Assembly: GCA_046350295.1 (NCBI GenBank) | Contig: JAXMAR010000054.1 | Span: 1 to 49,159 of the forward strand | Length of the DNA stretch: 49,159 bases | Direction of reading: 5' to 3' | Origin: JAXMAR01 sp046350295 | Lineage (GTDB): Bacteria > Planctomycetota > Planctomycetia > Gemmatales > Gemmataceae | In this document: in pieces, positions 34,304-43,429 of the stretch | Layout: every line of letters starts with the position of its first letter | Position numbering within the stretch: the stretch's first letter is position 1 | Program-made: the position numbers and the translations under genes | The notes under the pieces: generated by a model | What the model saw: only the letters and a program-made list of their open reading frames with translations | Database searches by the model: none | Told to the model about the DNA's origin: nothing

Positions 34304-35980
34304 ATGGCGGTTCTGGCCTTTCTCAAAGGCGCCAATCAAGGCGGCACGATGGAGCTGCAAGGGGACAAGATCGTCCTCGGGCGCAACGGCGATTGCGCGG
34401 TTGTCCTCAACGTGCCCGCAGTAAGCCGGGAGCATGCGGTGATCCGGCGCATCTCCGGCAAGTTCTACATCGAGGACATGAAGAGCCGGAACGGGACGTT
34501 CGTGAACAACAAGGAAGTGACGACGCGGACGCCGCTCAAGGACAACGATCGGATCAAGATCTGCGACAACCTGCTGGCGTTCTACGAGGCGTCGCCGCGC
34601 GCCGCGCTGCCGCCGGAGATGCGCGCCCAGACGATCGACTCCATGCCCGAGGAAGAGGAGGAGGAGGAGGATTCGTCGACGGTGGAGGCGACGCTGTCGG
34701 GCAGCAGCAGCAGGCAGATCCTGGAAGCGCAGCCGGCGGAGAAGCTGGCGATGCTGCTGGACATCGGCGGCGAGCTATCGTCGCAGACGTTCAACCTGGA
34801 GCAGTTGTTGACGAAGGTGGTGGACAACCTGTTTCAGGTGTTCCGCCAGGCGGACCGGGCGTTCGTGATCCTTGAAGAGGAGAGCCGGCTGATTCCGCGC
34901 GTGGTGCGGACGCGACGGCCGGGGGAGGACGAGGGGGCGCGGTTCAGCCGCAAGATCGTGAACCGCTGTCTGGAGACGAACCAGTCGGTCCTGAGCGAGG
35001 ACGCGTCGGCGGACAAGCAGTTCGACCTGTCGCAAAGCATCGCCGATTGCAAGATCCGGTCGGTGATGCTGGCGCCGTTGCCGAGCCGGGCGGGGGCGCG
35101 GCCGCTGGGCGTCATCCAGCTGGACACGCAGGACCGCTTCAAGAAATTCACGCAGGACGATCTGAAGCTGTTGATCGCGGTGGCGGGGCAGGCGGCGGCG
35201 GCGCTGGAGAACGCGCGGATGCACGCCAGCCTGGTCGCGCGAGCGGGGCTGGAGCGCGACCTCAAGCTGGCGCACCAGGTGCAGCTCAGCTTCTTGCCAA
35301 AGAAGCCGCCGCAGGTTCCGGGCTACGAGTTCTACGCCCATTACGAGTCGGCGCAGGAGGTCGGGGGGGACTACTACGACTTCATTCCGATGCCGAACAA
35401 TCGCTGGGGCATCATGGTGGGAGACGTGGCGGGCAAGGGAGTGCCGGCGGCGCTGCTGATGGCGAAGGTCAGCTCGGACGCGCGTTTCTCGACGTTGACG
35501 GAGAAGTCGCTGGGAGACGCGGTTTATCGCCTCAACGAGCTGATGCAGGAGGCGGGCATGCTGGACCGCTTCGTCACCCTCGGGGCCTGTCTCTTGGATC
35601 ACGCGTCGCACGAGCTGACCGTGGTCAACGCCGGGCACATGCCGCCGCTGCTCTACCGCAAGAAGACGGGCCAGATCGAGGAAGCGATTTCGCGTGAGAT
35701 TTCCGGCCTGCCGCTGGGGATCGCGGACGGCATTCCTTATGAATCGTCGTCGGTGACGCTGGAGCCTGGAGACGTGTTCCTGCTGATCTCGGACGGGGTC
35801 ACGGACTCGAAGAACAAGCAAGACAAGGATTTCGGCAACGACGGGGTGCTGGCGGCGTTCAAGGCGGGGCCGATGACGCCGCAAGCGGTAGGAGAACGCG
35901 TCGTCAACGGCACGAAGCAGCACTTCACGGGGTGTAAGCAGCACGACGATATCACGGTGGTGTCGTTCGGGCGGGTATAA
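34304..35980 (+). CDS. FHA-GAF-PP2C (SpoIIE-type) serine phosphatase
   Basis: A 558-residue signalling protein. Residues 1-95 form an FHA domain, a phosphothreonine-binding module, with GR at 26-27, SREH at 41-44 and SRNG at 61-64. An acidic linker (about 112-120) follows. Residues about 150-320 are GAF-like. The C-terminal half is a SpoIIE/RsbU PP2C phosphatase: VGGDYYDFI, MVGDVAGKGVPAALLMA, VNAGHMPPLLY, LLISDGVTDSKN and HDDITVVSF, with the metal-binding Asp residues present. It probably dephosphorylates a regulator, such as an anti-sigma-factor antagonist, in response to a phosphorylated partner. Confidence 0.9.
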   Translation: MAVLAFLKGANQGGTMELQGDKIVLGRNGDCAVVLNVPAVSREHAVIRRISGKFYIEDMKSRNGTFVNNKEVTTRTPLKDNDRIKICDNLLAFYEASPRAALPPEMRAQTIDSMPEEEEEEEDSSTVEATLSGSSSRQILEAQPAEKLAMLLDIGGELSSQTFNLEQLLTKVVDNLFQVFRQADRAFVILEEESRLIPRVVRTRRPGEDEGARFSRKIVNRCLETNQSVLSEDASADKQFDLSQSIADCKIRSVMLAPLPSRAGARPLGVIQLDTQDRFKKFTQDDLKLLIAVAGQAAAALENARMHASLVARAGLERDLKLAHQVQLSFLPKKPPQVPGYEFYAHYESAQEVGGDYYDFIPMPNNRWGIMVGDVAGKGVPAALLMAKVSSDARFSTLTEKSLGDAVYRLNELMQEAGMLDRFVTLGACLLDHASHELTVVNAGHMPPLLYRKKTGQIEEAISREISGLPLGIADGIPYESSSVTLEPGDVFLLISDGVTDSKNKQDKDFGNDGVLAAFKAGPMTPQAVGERVVNGTKQHFTGCKQHDDITVVSFGRV

Positions 35981-36094
35981 TGGTTTGGTGCGTGGTGAGT
36001 AGTGAGTGGTGAGTGGTTGGCGAAGCCATTTGCCGCGGATCGGATCATCTACTCGCCGGACCGACTACTGCGCCATTCCTTGCTCACCAACGCC

Positions 36095-37249
36095 ATGCTC
36101 TTCGAATACTCTCAGTACGACGGCAAGAGCCCTTTCCGGCCCCTCTCCGCGGATCTGGCGTTTGACAAGCTCTCCGAGTACCTGCTCGAGCACGGGGACT
36201 ACATCCTGCGCCAGCTGGAGAACGCGGAGAAATCGGACAACGATCTTCTCAAGCTCCTCATCAAGGAGGGCTACCTGGAGAAGGACGAGGAGGGGGGGCT
36301 GCGCGTGGCGCCGCGCGGCATGCGGCGGATCGAGAGTAAGGCGATGGAGGAGCTGTTTACGATCCTGCGCAAGGACTCGTTCGGCAAGCATCAGTCGGAC
36401 TTCAAGGGCGCCGGGCAGACGCGGCACGAGGACAGCAAGCCATACGCGTACGGTGATCCGGTTGCGAACCTCAACCTGCACGAGACGCTGAAGAACGCGT
36501 TGACCCGTCAAGGCGTCCGGCCGAGCCGCAATGAAAGCGGGCCGGTGCTCGACATCGCGGAGGAGGACTTCGTCGTCCACGAAACGGAGTACCAGACGAG
36601 CTGCGCCACCGTCCTGTTGCTCGACATGTCGGGAAGCATGGCGCGGTACGGGAAATTCTACCACGCCAAGAAAGTGGCCCTGGCCCTGGCGGCGCTGATC
36701 CGCAGCCGGTACACGGAGGACAGCCTCAAGATCATCGGCTTCTACACCTACGCCTCGCCGCTGGCGGAGCGCGAGTTGATCCACGCGGGGCCCAAGCCGG
36801 TGAGCATCTTCGATAGCCGGGTGTTCCTGCGCGTCAGCCTCGATAACCCGCCCGAGTTCGTGCCGGAGCACTTCACGAACATTCAGGCCGGGCTCAAGTT
36901 CGCGCGGAATCACCTGCTGCGGCAATCGGCCGCCAACAAGCAGATCATCTGCGTCACCGACGGTGAGCCGACGGCGCACCTGGAGGGGCGCGAGCTGGTG
37001 CTGATGTACCCGCCGAGCGAACGGACGGCGAAGGCGACGCTTTCCGAGGTGCAGTCGTGCGCCCGCGCCGGCATTCAGCTCAGCACGTTCGCGCTGATCG
37101 AGGACTACTTTTACCTCGGCCTGATGAACTTCGTCGACCAGATGGCTCGCACGGGCCAGGGGGTCGCGGTATACTGTAACGCGGGCGAGTTGGGACAGTA
37201 TGTGCTCGAGAGTTTCGTGCGCGGCCGTCGTTCACGGCGAAGTCTGTGA
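36095..37249 (+). CDS. VWA domain protein
   Basis: A 384-residue protein (a GTG start at 36002 would add 31 residues). It has a helical N-terminal region, FEYSQYDGKSPFRPLSADLAFDKLSEYLL, then a linker and a VWA domain with the MIDAS motif LLDMSGSMARYGKF, the conserved TDGEP and GFYTYAS. Such proteins often work with MoxR-type AAA ATPases; none is adjacent. It ends 9 bases before clpS, and the ClpS ribosome-binding site overlaps its stop, so co-expression is likely. Function not defined. Confidence 0.82.
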   Translation: MLFEYSQYDGKSPFRPLSADLAFDKLSEYLLEHGDYILRQLENAEKSDNDLLKLLIKEGYLEKDEEGGLRVAPRGMRRIESKAMEELFTILRKDSFGKHQSDFKGAGQTRHEDSKPYAYGDPVANLNLHETLKNALTRQGVRPSRNESGPVLDIAEEDFVVHETEYQTSCATVLLLDMSGSMARYGKFYHAKKVALALAALIRSRYTEDSLKIIGFYTYASPLAERELIHAGPKPVSIFDSRVFLRVSLDNPPEFVPEHFTNIQAGLKFARNHLLRQSAANKQIICVTDGEPTAHLEGRELVLMYPPSERTAKATLSEVQSCARAGIQLSTFALIEDYFYLGLMNFVDQMARTGQGVAVYCNAGELGQYVLESFVRGRRSRRSL

Positions 37250-37258
37250 GGAGGAAAC

Positions 37259-37603
37259 ATGAGCGACACCGCCATCCTCGAGCCTTCGGTCAAGCCGAAG
37301 GAAAAAGAGAAGACCGACACCAAGGTTAAGAAGCAGCCCCCCTATCACGTCATCCTGCACAACGACGACGACCACAGCTTCGAGTATGTCATCGCGATGC
37401 TGCAGCAGCTCTTCGGTCACCCGCCGGAGAAGGGCTACCAGATGGCCCTGAAGGTACACACGGAGGGGCGGGTCGTCGTCGACACGACAACGAAGGAACG
37501 GGCCGAGCTGAAGCGCGATCAAATCCATGCTTTCGGGCCGGACCCGTGGATCCCGCGCTGCAAGGGGAGCATGTCGTCGTCGATCGAGCCGGCGCAAGGT
37601 TAG
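37259..37603 (+). CDS. clpS: ATP-dependent Clp protease adaptor ClpS
   Basis: A 114-residue adaptor that delivers N-end-rule substrates to ClpA/ClpC. After a charged 27-residue N-terminal tail comes YHVILHNDDDHSFEYVIAML (30-49), with the substrate-pocket NDD at about 35-38, and then LFGHPPEKGYQMALKVHTEGRVVV. The tail is longer than usual. A GAGGAGG site lies 4 bases before the ATG. Confidence 0.92.
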   Translation: MSDTAILEPSVKPKEKEKTDTKVKKQPPYHVILHNDDDHSFEYVIAMLQQLFGHPPEKGYQMALKVHTEGRVVVDTTTKERAELKRDQIHAFGPDPWIPRCKGSMSSSIEPAQG

Positions 37604-37937
37604 GCGGCTCGCCCTAGGGAACTATTGCGAACACCCCCTTTCACGCAGCGCCATGGTCATCGAGGGATTGTTGGCGCGGCGATCTGGGTTTTGATCAGAC
37701 TCGAATTCCTTTGCATACATTTCGATAACCGGCGGCGCGAGGCGGCGGTCACGCGAAAAACCGGACGCAACTTCGCTTGCTTTCGCGTCTTCCAACGTTC
37801 AGTCATGAAAGAAGAACCGTGCCGCTTCCGATAGAACCAAGGCGCCTGCTTCTTGTTCGCTTCGCCCCAAAGGCGCGAATCGCTGACGAGAGACTCCCTT
37901 CCGGCATCCGCCGATCGTATCAATTTGGAGGCGTCGC
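37604..37937. other. Intergenic stretch, no gene supported
   Basis: This 334-base gap between clpS and the MotB-like gene contains open frames on both strands, the longest being 88 codons on the minus strand (37657-37923), but none shows recognisable features. It is less G+C rich than its neighbours, as expected for a promoter or a foreign remnant. Confidence 0.45.
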
Positions 37938-38519
37938 GTGGCTCAGCAAGGGGGCGCCTGGAAAGTCGCCTATGCGGACTTCGTGACCGCGATGATGGCC
38001 TTCTTTCTGGTGATGTGGATCGGGGCGCAGGACCAGAAGGTGAAACGGTCGATCGCCTCCTATTTCCAAAACCCCGCGGCGGCGCCCGGCCACGGCGCCA
38101 AGGCGAGCGCCATGGGGTCGCTCATCAATGGCCGAGACAGCGGCGTGATGCCCGAGACGGAAAGCATCAAGATGGGGCGGGGCCGCAGCCCTTACATCGA
38201 CAAAGGGCGCCGGGGGGGAGCGACACAAGCCGTCCGCGGGTTCCTGGAGCGGGACGGGTCGGCCGGGCGCTACTGGAAAGAGCAGGCCGCGCGGCGGCGC
38301 GCGGAAGCGAGTGGACTCAAGGACGTGCGGGAGCGCTTGGAGGCGATCGAGGAAGTGGCGGCGCGGCGTCTGGCGCGACAGCTTCAAGACGAGCTGAGCG
38401 GGCAGATCGACCCGGACATGCCGGCCCTGTACCAGAGCCTGCTCGAGCAGACGGCATCTGTGGTCGACTGGCTGGAGGTCGCGGAGGAACTATTGCAGCA
38501 AACCGCGCCGGCGCCCTGA
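37938..38519 (+). CDS. MotB-like N-terminal protein lacking the OmpA domain
   Basis: A 193-residue protein starting at GTG (GGAGG ends at 37931, 6 bases upstream). Residues 7-27 are the MotB plug/membrane segment WKVAYADFVTAMMAFFLVMW, including the conserved Asp of stator B subunits (the AYAD motif). The rest is charged and helical, with no peptidoglycan-binding OmpA domain, and the next gene follows closely, so none is lost to a frameshift here. No MotA partner is in the window. It could be a truncated stator or a proton-channel subunit with another partner. Confidence 0.78.
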   Translation: MAQQGGAWKVAYADFVTAMMAFFLVMWIGAQDQKVKRSIASYFQNPAAAPGHGAKASAMGSLINGRDSGVMPETESIKMGRGRSPYIDKGRRGGATQAVRGFLERDGSAGRYWKEQAARRRAEASGLKDVRERLEAIEEVAARRLARQLQDELSGQIDPDMPALYQSLLEQTASVVDWLEVAEELLQQTAPAP

Positions 38520-38606
38520 GCGGGAACGAAGCGCTTGCCGGAAAAAACGACGGGCTGTCCCGGGGACCCGGCATATAAAAGACTGCCCCGAAGCCCGGAG
38601 CAGCCC

Positions 38607-39716
38607 ATGCGGATCACCCGAATCAGCGCCCATCGCGCCCTGCTACCCCTCAAGGAAGGCGTGTACAAGTGGTCGGGCGGCAAGAGCGTCAGCGTTTTTG
38701 ATAGCACCGTCGTCCGCGTTCATACCGACGCCGGGGTCACCGGCTGCGGCGAGGTCTGCCCGCTCGGGCCCTACTATCTGCCCGCCTATGCGAACGGCGT
38801 CCGGGCCGGGATCGCCGAGCTGGCGCCGCACCTCATTGGTCATGATCCGCTCGAGCTGTTGAAGCTGAACCGGCGCATGGACGCCGCGCTCAAGGGACAC
38901 CCGTACGTCAAATCGGCCATCGACATGGCGTGCTGGGACGTCCTCGGCAAGACTACCGGGCAGCCGGTGTGCGTGCTGCTCGGCGGGCGTTACGGGGAGG
39001 ACTTCGGTCTTTACCGGGCGATCTCGCAGGAGGCGCCGGTGGAGATGGCGCGGCGGGTCGCCGGCTACCGGGCGGAGGGCTATCGTCGCTTCCAGTTGAA
39101 GGTCGGCGGCGACCCGGACATCGACATCGAGCGCATCCGCGCTTGCGCCGCCGAACTGAAGAGCGGCGACCGGCTGATCGCCGACGCTAACACGGGCTGG
39201 CTGATGCACGAGGCGATGCGGGTCGTCCGGGCCGTGAAGGATGTCGATGTCTACATCGAGCAGCCGTGCGAGACGTATGAGCAGTGCCTGTCGGTGCGCC
39301 GGCACACGGACCATCCGTTCGTTCTGGACGAAGTCGTCGATGGGATCGACATGCTGCTGCGCGGCCATGCGGACCGGGCGATGGACGTGGTGAACATCAA
39401 GATCAGCAAGTTCGGCGGGTTGACGAAGGCGAAGCAGGCGCGCGACCTGTGCGTCGCGCTCGGCGTGGCCATGACGCTGGAGGACAGCTGGGGCGGCGAC
39501 ATCGTGACGGCGGCCATCGCCCACCTCGCGCACAGCACGCCGCCGGGGTTTCTTTTCACGGCGACGGATTTCAACAGCTACGTGACCGTCGACATCGCGG
39601 ACGGGGCGCCGCGCAGGGTCGAGGGGCGGATGGCGGCCTCGCTGAGGCCGGGCCTGGGCGTTGAGCCCAAGCTGGAGGTGATCGGCCCAGCGCTGGTCGA
39701 GGTCGCGTCGCCGTGA
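38607..39716 (+). CDS. Enolase-superfamily racemase/dehydratase (mandelate racemase/muconate lactonizing type)
   Basis: A 369-residue enzyme. Catalytic set: LKVGG Lys165, metal ligands Asp193 (IADANTGW), Glu218 (YIEQPC) and Asp241 (VLDE), and Lys265 in IKISKFGG. This pattern, with the late LEDSWGGDI, matches cis-3-hydroxy-L-proline dehydratase and 4-hydroxyproline-betaine epimerase-like members of the MLE subgroup; related proteins also act as dipeptide epimerases. The ATG was chosen at the start of homology; the frame upstream reads through a gap. Substrate is not certain. Confidence 0.88.
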   Translation: MRITRISAHRALLPLKEGVYKWSGGKSVSVFDSTVVRVHTDAGVTGCGEVCPLGPYYLPAYANGVRAGIAELAPHLIGHDPLELLKLNRRMDAALKGHPYVKSAIDMACWDVLGKTTGQPVCVLLGGRYGEDFGLYRAISQEAPVEMARRVAGYRAEGYRRFQLKVGGDPDIDIERIRACAAELKSGDRLIADANTGWLMHEAMRVVRAVKDVDVYIEQPCETYEQCLSVRRHTDHPFVLDEVVDGIDMLLRGHADRAMDVVNIKISKFGGLTKAKQARDLCVALGVAMTLEDSWGGDIVTAAIAHLAHSTPPGFLFTATDFNSYVTVDIADGAPRRVEGRMAASLRPGLGVEPKLEVIGPALVEVASP

Positions 39717-39782
39717 GGATCTCGTAGCGATGTTCGCCGCCCACGAAGCGCCAGGCGCGGGCGGCGGCGCGAGGAAGTGGCG

Positions 39783-40166
39783 ATGGCTACTTCGGGCACG
39801 CGGACTGTGGATGGTTTCCTCGCCGATCTCGAGCCGGCGCGGCGGGACATCGTCCTTGCCCTGCGCGAGGTGATTGCCGAAGCGCTACCCACCGCGGAGG
39901 AGACCGTTCTCTGGGGCGGGCTGAGCTACCATCGGCCGTGGATCGGCGGCCGGGTGAAGGGGGCGGTTTGCCAGATCGGCGCGAAGAAGGGGATCGTGCG
40001 CCTCGACTTCATTCACGGGGTGCGGTTAGCCGACCCGGGGCGGCTGCTCGGTGGGACGGGCAAGTCCAAGCGCTACGTGGTGATCGAGGACGTGGGGTCG
40101 GCGCGGCGGCCGGAGATCGCCGAGTTGATCCGGGAGGCGGCCGGAGTGGAGTGGGACGACAAGTGA
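39783..40166 (+). CDS. DUF1801 (YdhG-like) protein
   Basis: A 127-residue DUF1801-type protein: TVDGFLADLEPARRDIVLALREVI, ETVLWGGLSYHRP, GAVCQIGAKKGIVRLDFIHGVRLADPGRLLGGTGKSKRYV and a C-terminal EIAELIREA. The family is small and of unknown biochemical role. An earlier GTG at 39777 is possible, but ATG at 39783 follows GAGG by 8 bases. Its last 141 bases overlap, antisense, the end of the DUF817 gene. Confidence 0.82.
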   Translation: MATSGTRTVDGFLADLEPARRDIVLALREVIAEALPTAEETVLWGGLSYHRPWIGGRVKGAVCQIGAKKGIVRLDFIHGVRLADPGRLLGGTGKSKRYVVIEDVGSARRPEIAELIREAAGVEWDDK

Positions 40167-40952
40167 CTCTTCTGCGCGCGGCGTTTCTCCTTCGCGCACG
40201 TGTTTCAGCTCGGCCACGATGATGAAGCTGACGATGACCAGCAGCGACCAGGAGCTGAAGATGTGGGCGGAGACAAGGTTCCAGCCGGCGCGCTGGCTCG
40301 GGTAGACCCAGGCGCCGAGGTAGGTGGAGACGTTTTCGGCGATCCAGACGAAGAAGCCGATCAGCACGAAGGAGAGGGCCAGGGGCATCATGCGCGGCGA
40401 AGCGCCCGGATGGTAGTAAACGCGCGTGCGGCGAAAGACGAGGAGGACGGCGGCGATGAGGAGCCAGCGGACGTCGGGCAGCCAGTGATGGGTGAAGAAG
40501 TTGGCGTAGATGAGGACGGCGAGCGGGATGGTGAAGCGATAGGACGGGTAGCGCTCCAGACGCAGCGCGAGCAGGGGCCACGCTTGACACATGTAGCTCG
40601 CGACGGCGGCGTACATGAAGCCGCTGTAGAGGGGAACCCAGCCGAGCTTGAGGACGCCGTCTTCGGGATAGGCCCAGGAGCCGATGGCGGGGTGGGTCTT
40701 GAAGAGTTCCAGGCCGAGGCCGAGGGCGTGGAAGAGACACAGGACCAGGGCCTCGCGCCAGGTTTCGAGGCCGGTCCAGAGGAAGAGGGCCTGAACGGCG
40801 ATGGCGGCGAGGCAGAGGAAGTCGTAGCGGTAAAGGCCGAAGAGGGGGAGATGGCGTGAGAGGAAGAGGAGGGAGAAGAAGCAGACGGCGAAGGCGCAGG
40901 CGCGGGCTTGCTTGAAGCCGAAGAGGAAGAAGTCGTGGAGAAAGTGAGGCAT
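40026..40952 (-). CDS. DUF817 integral membrane protein
   Basis: A 308-residue membrane protein with about eight transmembrane helices, including ACAFAVCFFSLLFLSRHLPLF, PLAVLIYANFFTHHWLPDVRW and LSFVLIGFFVWIAENVSTYLGAW. The pattern AIGSWAYPEDGVLKLGWVPLYSGFMYAAVASY is the DUF817 signature. Function unknown. The hydrophobic body ends near ELKHVREGETP; the last 45 residues, encoded opposite the DUF1801 gene, look non-family and may be a read-through after loss of the usual stop. Confidence 0.85.
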   Translation of the reverse strand: MPHFLHDFFLFGFKQARACAFAVCFFSLLFLSRHLPLFGLYRYDFLCLAAIAVQALFLWTGLETWREALVLCLFHALGLGLELFKTHPAIGSWAYPEDGVLKLGWVPLYSGFMYAAVASYMCQAWPLLALRLERYPSYRFTIPLAVLIYANFFTHHWLPDVRWLLIAAVLLVFRRTRVYYHPGASPRMMPLALSFVLIGFFVWIAENVSTYLGAWVYPSQRAGWNLVSAHIFSSWSLLVIVSFIIVAELKHVREGETPRAEESLVVPLHSGRLPDQLGDLRPPRRPHVLDHHVALGLARPTEQPPRVG

Positions 40953-41232
40953 GGTCTTGTCCTCATGCCGCTCAACTGGGGCTGAAGCGCCGTCGTGCCG
41001 CTGCCCCCGGCCGGCGCGCCATCGTGGCCCATCGCCCAGCTCGATGTTCTGCGGCTGACGAAGGGGCCAGTGTAACGTGCTTTCGGTGATCGGGGCCAGT
41101 TCAAGGTCAGCAACCGAGCTACCCGTCCCTCATGGTTTCGATTACGGTGGAGGTAGAGCCTGTCAATGCGTCGAGGATGCGCGCGTCCTCGGCGTCAACT
41201 TCACTTCTGCGCGCGTTCTTCTGGAGAGTGTC

Positions 41233-41929
41233 ATGGACCTGGCGTCACGTTTTTCTTTCGATGCGTTGCTGAATGGCAGTCGGAATGGGCATGCGGCGCC
41301 CGCAGAGCCGGCGGAAACTCCCCGCGGCTCCGAAGACTCGCGTGCGGACCTGGGGGCGGAGTCGGCGCCAGCGCGTGGCGCCTCGCCTGCGGCCCTTGAG
41401 GACGAGGGACGGGATGAGGCGGGGAAGTTCACGAAGGGATGCAAGGCGGGGCCGGGGAACCCGTACAACCGGCAGGTGGCGCGGCTCAAGCGGCTCTTGC
41501 TGGACGCGGTGACTGAGGATGACATCGTCGCGATCGGCAGGAAGTTGGTGCAGCTTGCCCTGGAGGGGAACGTGGCGGCGGCGCGCGTGTTGTTCACTTA
41601 CGTGCTGCCGAAGGGCGTCGAGCCCGATCGGTTGGACATGGACGAGTGGAATGGCTACCGCGAACAGGGCGGGATGATGCAGGAGATCATGCCGATCTTG
41701 AAGTCGATGGATCCAGCCCCGCCCGCTGGACATCGTGCGCGAGCTGCGGCCGGAGCTGACGGCGGCGAAAGCGCGCATCATGGGCGATGTGGCGCGGACG
41801 GGATCGCTGGACATTTTCGCGTCGCCGGAGCGGTTGCGTGCGGTGGCGGCGGGCCTCGACGAGGCGCCGACGACGGACGAACGAAAGAAGAAGCGCGGCA
41901 AACGGGGTAAACGGCGCCCGGGGCGCTGA
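41233..41929 (+). CDS. DUF5681-like planctomycete protein, with one frameshift
   Basis: A protein of about 230 residues if repaired. After a low-complexity N-terminus it reads DEAGKFTKGCKAGPGNPYNRQVARLKRLLL ... TEDDIVAIGRKLVQLALEGNVAAARVLFTYVLPKGVEPDRLD, a GRFxxGxxGNP motif like DUF5681. The frame breaks in the CCCCGCCCG stretch near 41716-41728. The reading continues one frame over as PLDIVRELRPELTAAKARIMG to a basic tail, KKKRGKRGKRRPGR. Function unknown; related proteins are often near mobile DNA. Start ATG 41233 is the first plausible one. Confidence 0.72.
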
Positions 41930-42162
41930 GGCGTGGTTTTGACGGCAGCCGAGTCGTTTTGCCGATTCGCGGGCGCTTTTCGGCGCCGCGGGCGTTTGAC
42001 CGAGGCGAAAGAGGCGCCGGCGAGCGGCAGGAAGCGTGCGGACAACCCGCGCCGGCGTGCAGAGTGCGCGCGCGGCGGCGCCAAGACCGGCGGCGCCACG
42101 TGCCGAGCGAAAAAAGGACGCCCGGGGCGGTCCCGGGCGTTCGTTCCGATCCGCGGGCTCGC

Positions 42163-43344
42163 CTACTTCTTTTCCTCGCTGATGGCGTAGTCGATGCCAT
42201 TGCGGGCGGCCTGGGCGCGGAGGATGCGCAGAACGTTGCTGTCGAAGCTGTCGCGGGTTCGGCCGGCCAGCTTCTCGTCTTCCTTCTGCTTCTTGGCGAT
42301 GAAGTCGCCGCGTTTCTTGTCCAGCTCGAGGATGTGCTTGCTCCAGTCCTCGCGCTCCTTTTCGGTCTTCGTGATGAAGGCGCGCTGCTCCTCGATAGAC
42401 TTGCCCTTGAGCTGCTCGGGCAGCTCGTCCTTCTTGATGTCCTCCAGCTTCACTTCCTTGTTCTTGATGGCCGTGATGAGGCAGTAGGTGACGCCGTACG
42501 GGCTGGCCTTGGCGTAGTAGGTCGTGCGCTCCGCCGCGCTGGCGACGTCCAGCTCGGCGTTCTTGTCGGCGACCTCCTTGAACGCCCGGCGCTTGGCGGC
42601 CGAGCCCCAGACCAGGGCGGTGGTGCTGAGCTTGGTGTTGTACTCGGCGAGCTCCTTGTCATAGGGAGTGGCGACCGCGACGACCGGGCCGCCGCCGGCG
42701 TCGATCTGCACGAAGGAGCCTTCGGCGGCGCGGCAGATCTTGAGCCAGTGGTCCTTGGCGGACTCGCTGGAGCCGCACAGCACCGTGTTGATGATGATGT
42801 CGCGCTTCACCGCCTCCTTGCACGTCTCCGGATACTTCACATCGTCCGGGTAATCCATGTGGGGCGGGGCGTCGCCGACGAGGAAGATCATCTTGAGGAC
42901 CTTCTTGTCCTTGCTCCAGGCGATCTTGTGCACCGCGTCGTAGAGGGCCTGGTTGACGCTCTCGGGCTCGTCGCCGCCCTGATCGGCCTTGAAGCTCATC
43001 AGGTTGGCGTAGACGGAGTCGAGATCGTCGGTGAGATCGTAGACCTTGGTGATGTAGTCGTCGCCGCGATCACGGTAGGCGACGAGGCCGACCTTGACGT
43101 GCGGCGTCGGCTTGCCGCCGGCGATCTGGTTGCTGATCGACCAGATCTTCTTCTTGGCGGCGTCGATGAGGCCGGTCATGCTGCCGGTGGTGTCGAGGCA
43201 GAAGACGACCTCGACGCGCGGCTTCTCGGCCGGCTTGACGGTTTCCTTGGGGGTCTTCTCCGTGTCGGCGCGTGCCGCGCCGGTGGAGACGAGGCCCGCC
43301 AGAGCAAGAAAGGCGGCGCCGAAAACGAGCTTCTTCCAGGACAT
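42163..43344 (-). CDS. Secreted VWA domain protein
   Basis: A 393-residue protein with a signal peptide (KKLVFGAAFLALAGLVSTGAARA) and a VWA domain: VEVVFCLDTTGSMTGLIDAAKKKIW (MIDAS DxTxS), then a Ser/Thr-rich loop and FLVGDAPPHMD. A helical Lys/Glu-rich C-terminal region follows. The start at 43344 was chosen because AAGGAG lies 6 bases before it; the ATG 18 bases upstream lacks this. Planctomycetes have many such secreted VWA proteins, thought to bind proteins or cations outside the membrane. Function unknown. Confidence 0.86.
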   Translation of the reverse strand: MSWKKLVFGAAFLALAGLVSTGAARADTEKTPKETVKPAEKPRVEVVFCLDTTGSMTGLIDAAKKKIWSISNQIAGGKPTPHVKVGLVAYRDRGDDYITKVYDLTDDLDSVYANLMSFKADQGGDEPESVNQALYDAVHKIAWSKDKKVLKMIFLVGDAPPHMDYPDDVKYPETCKEAVKRDIIINTVLCGSSESAKDHWLKICRAAEGSFVQIDAGGGPVVAVATPYDKELAEYNTKLSTTALVWGSAAKRRAFKEVADKNAELDVASAAERTTYYAKASPYGVTYCLITAIKNKEVKLEDIKKDELPEQLKGKSIEEQRAFITKTEKEREDWSKHILELDKKRGDFIAKKQKEDEKLAGRTRDSFDSNVLRILRAQAARNGIDYAISEEKK

Positions 43345-43429
43345 GCTTGACTCCTTCGCCATGAGAGCGGGTGCGACGCTTACACCCTAATGACGAAGGA
43401 GGCGGCGCCGGAGATTTCGAGGCGAATCG

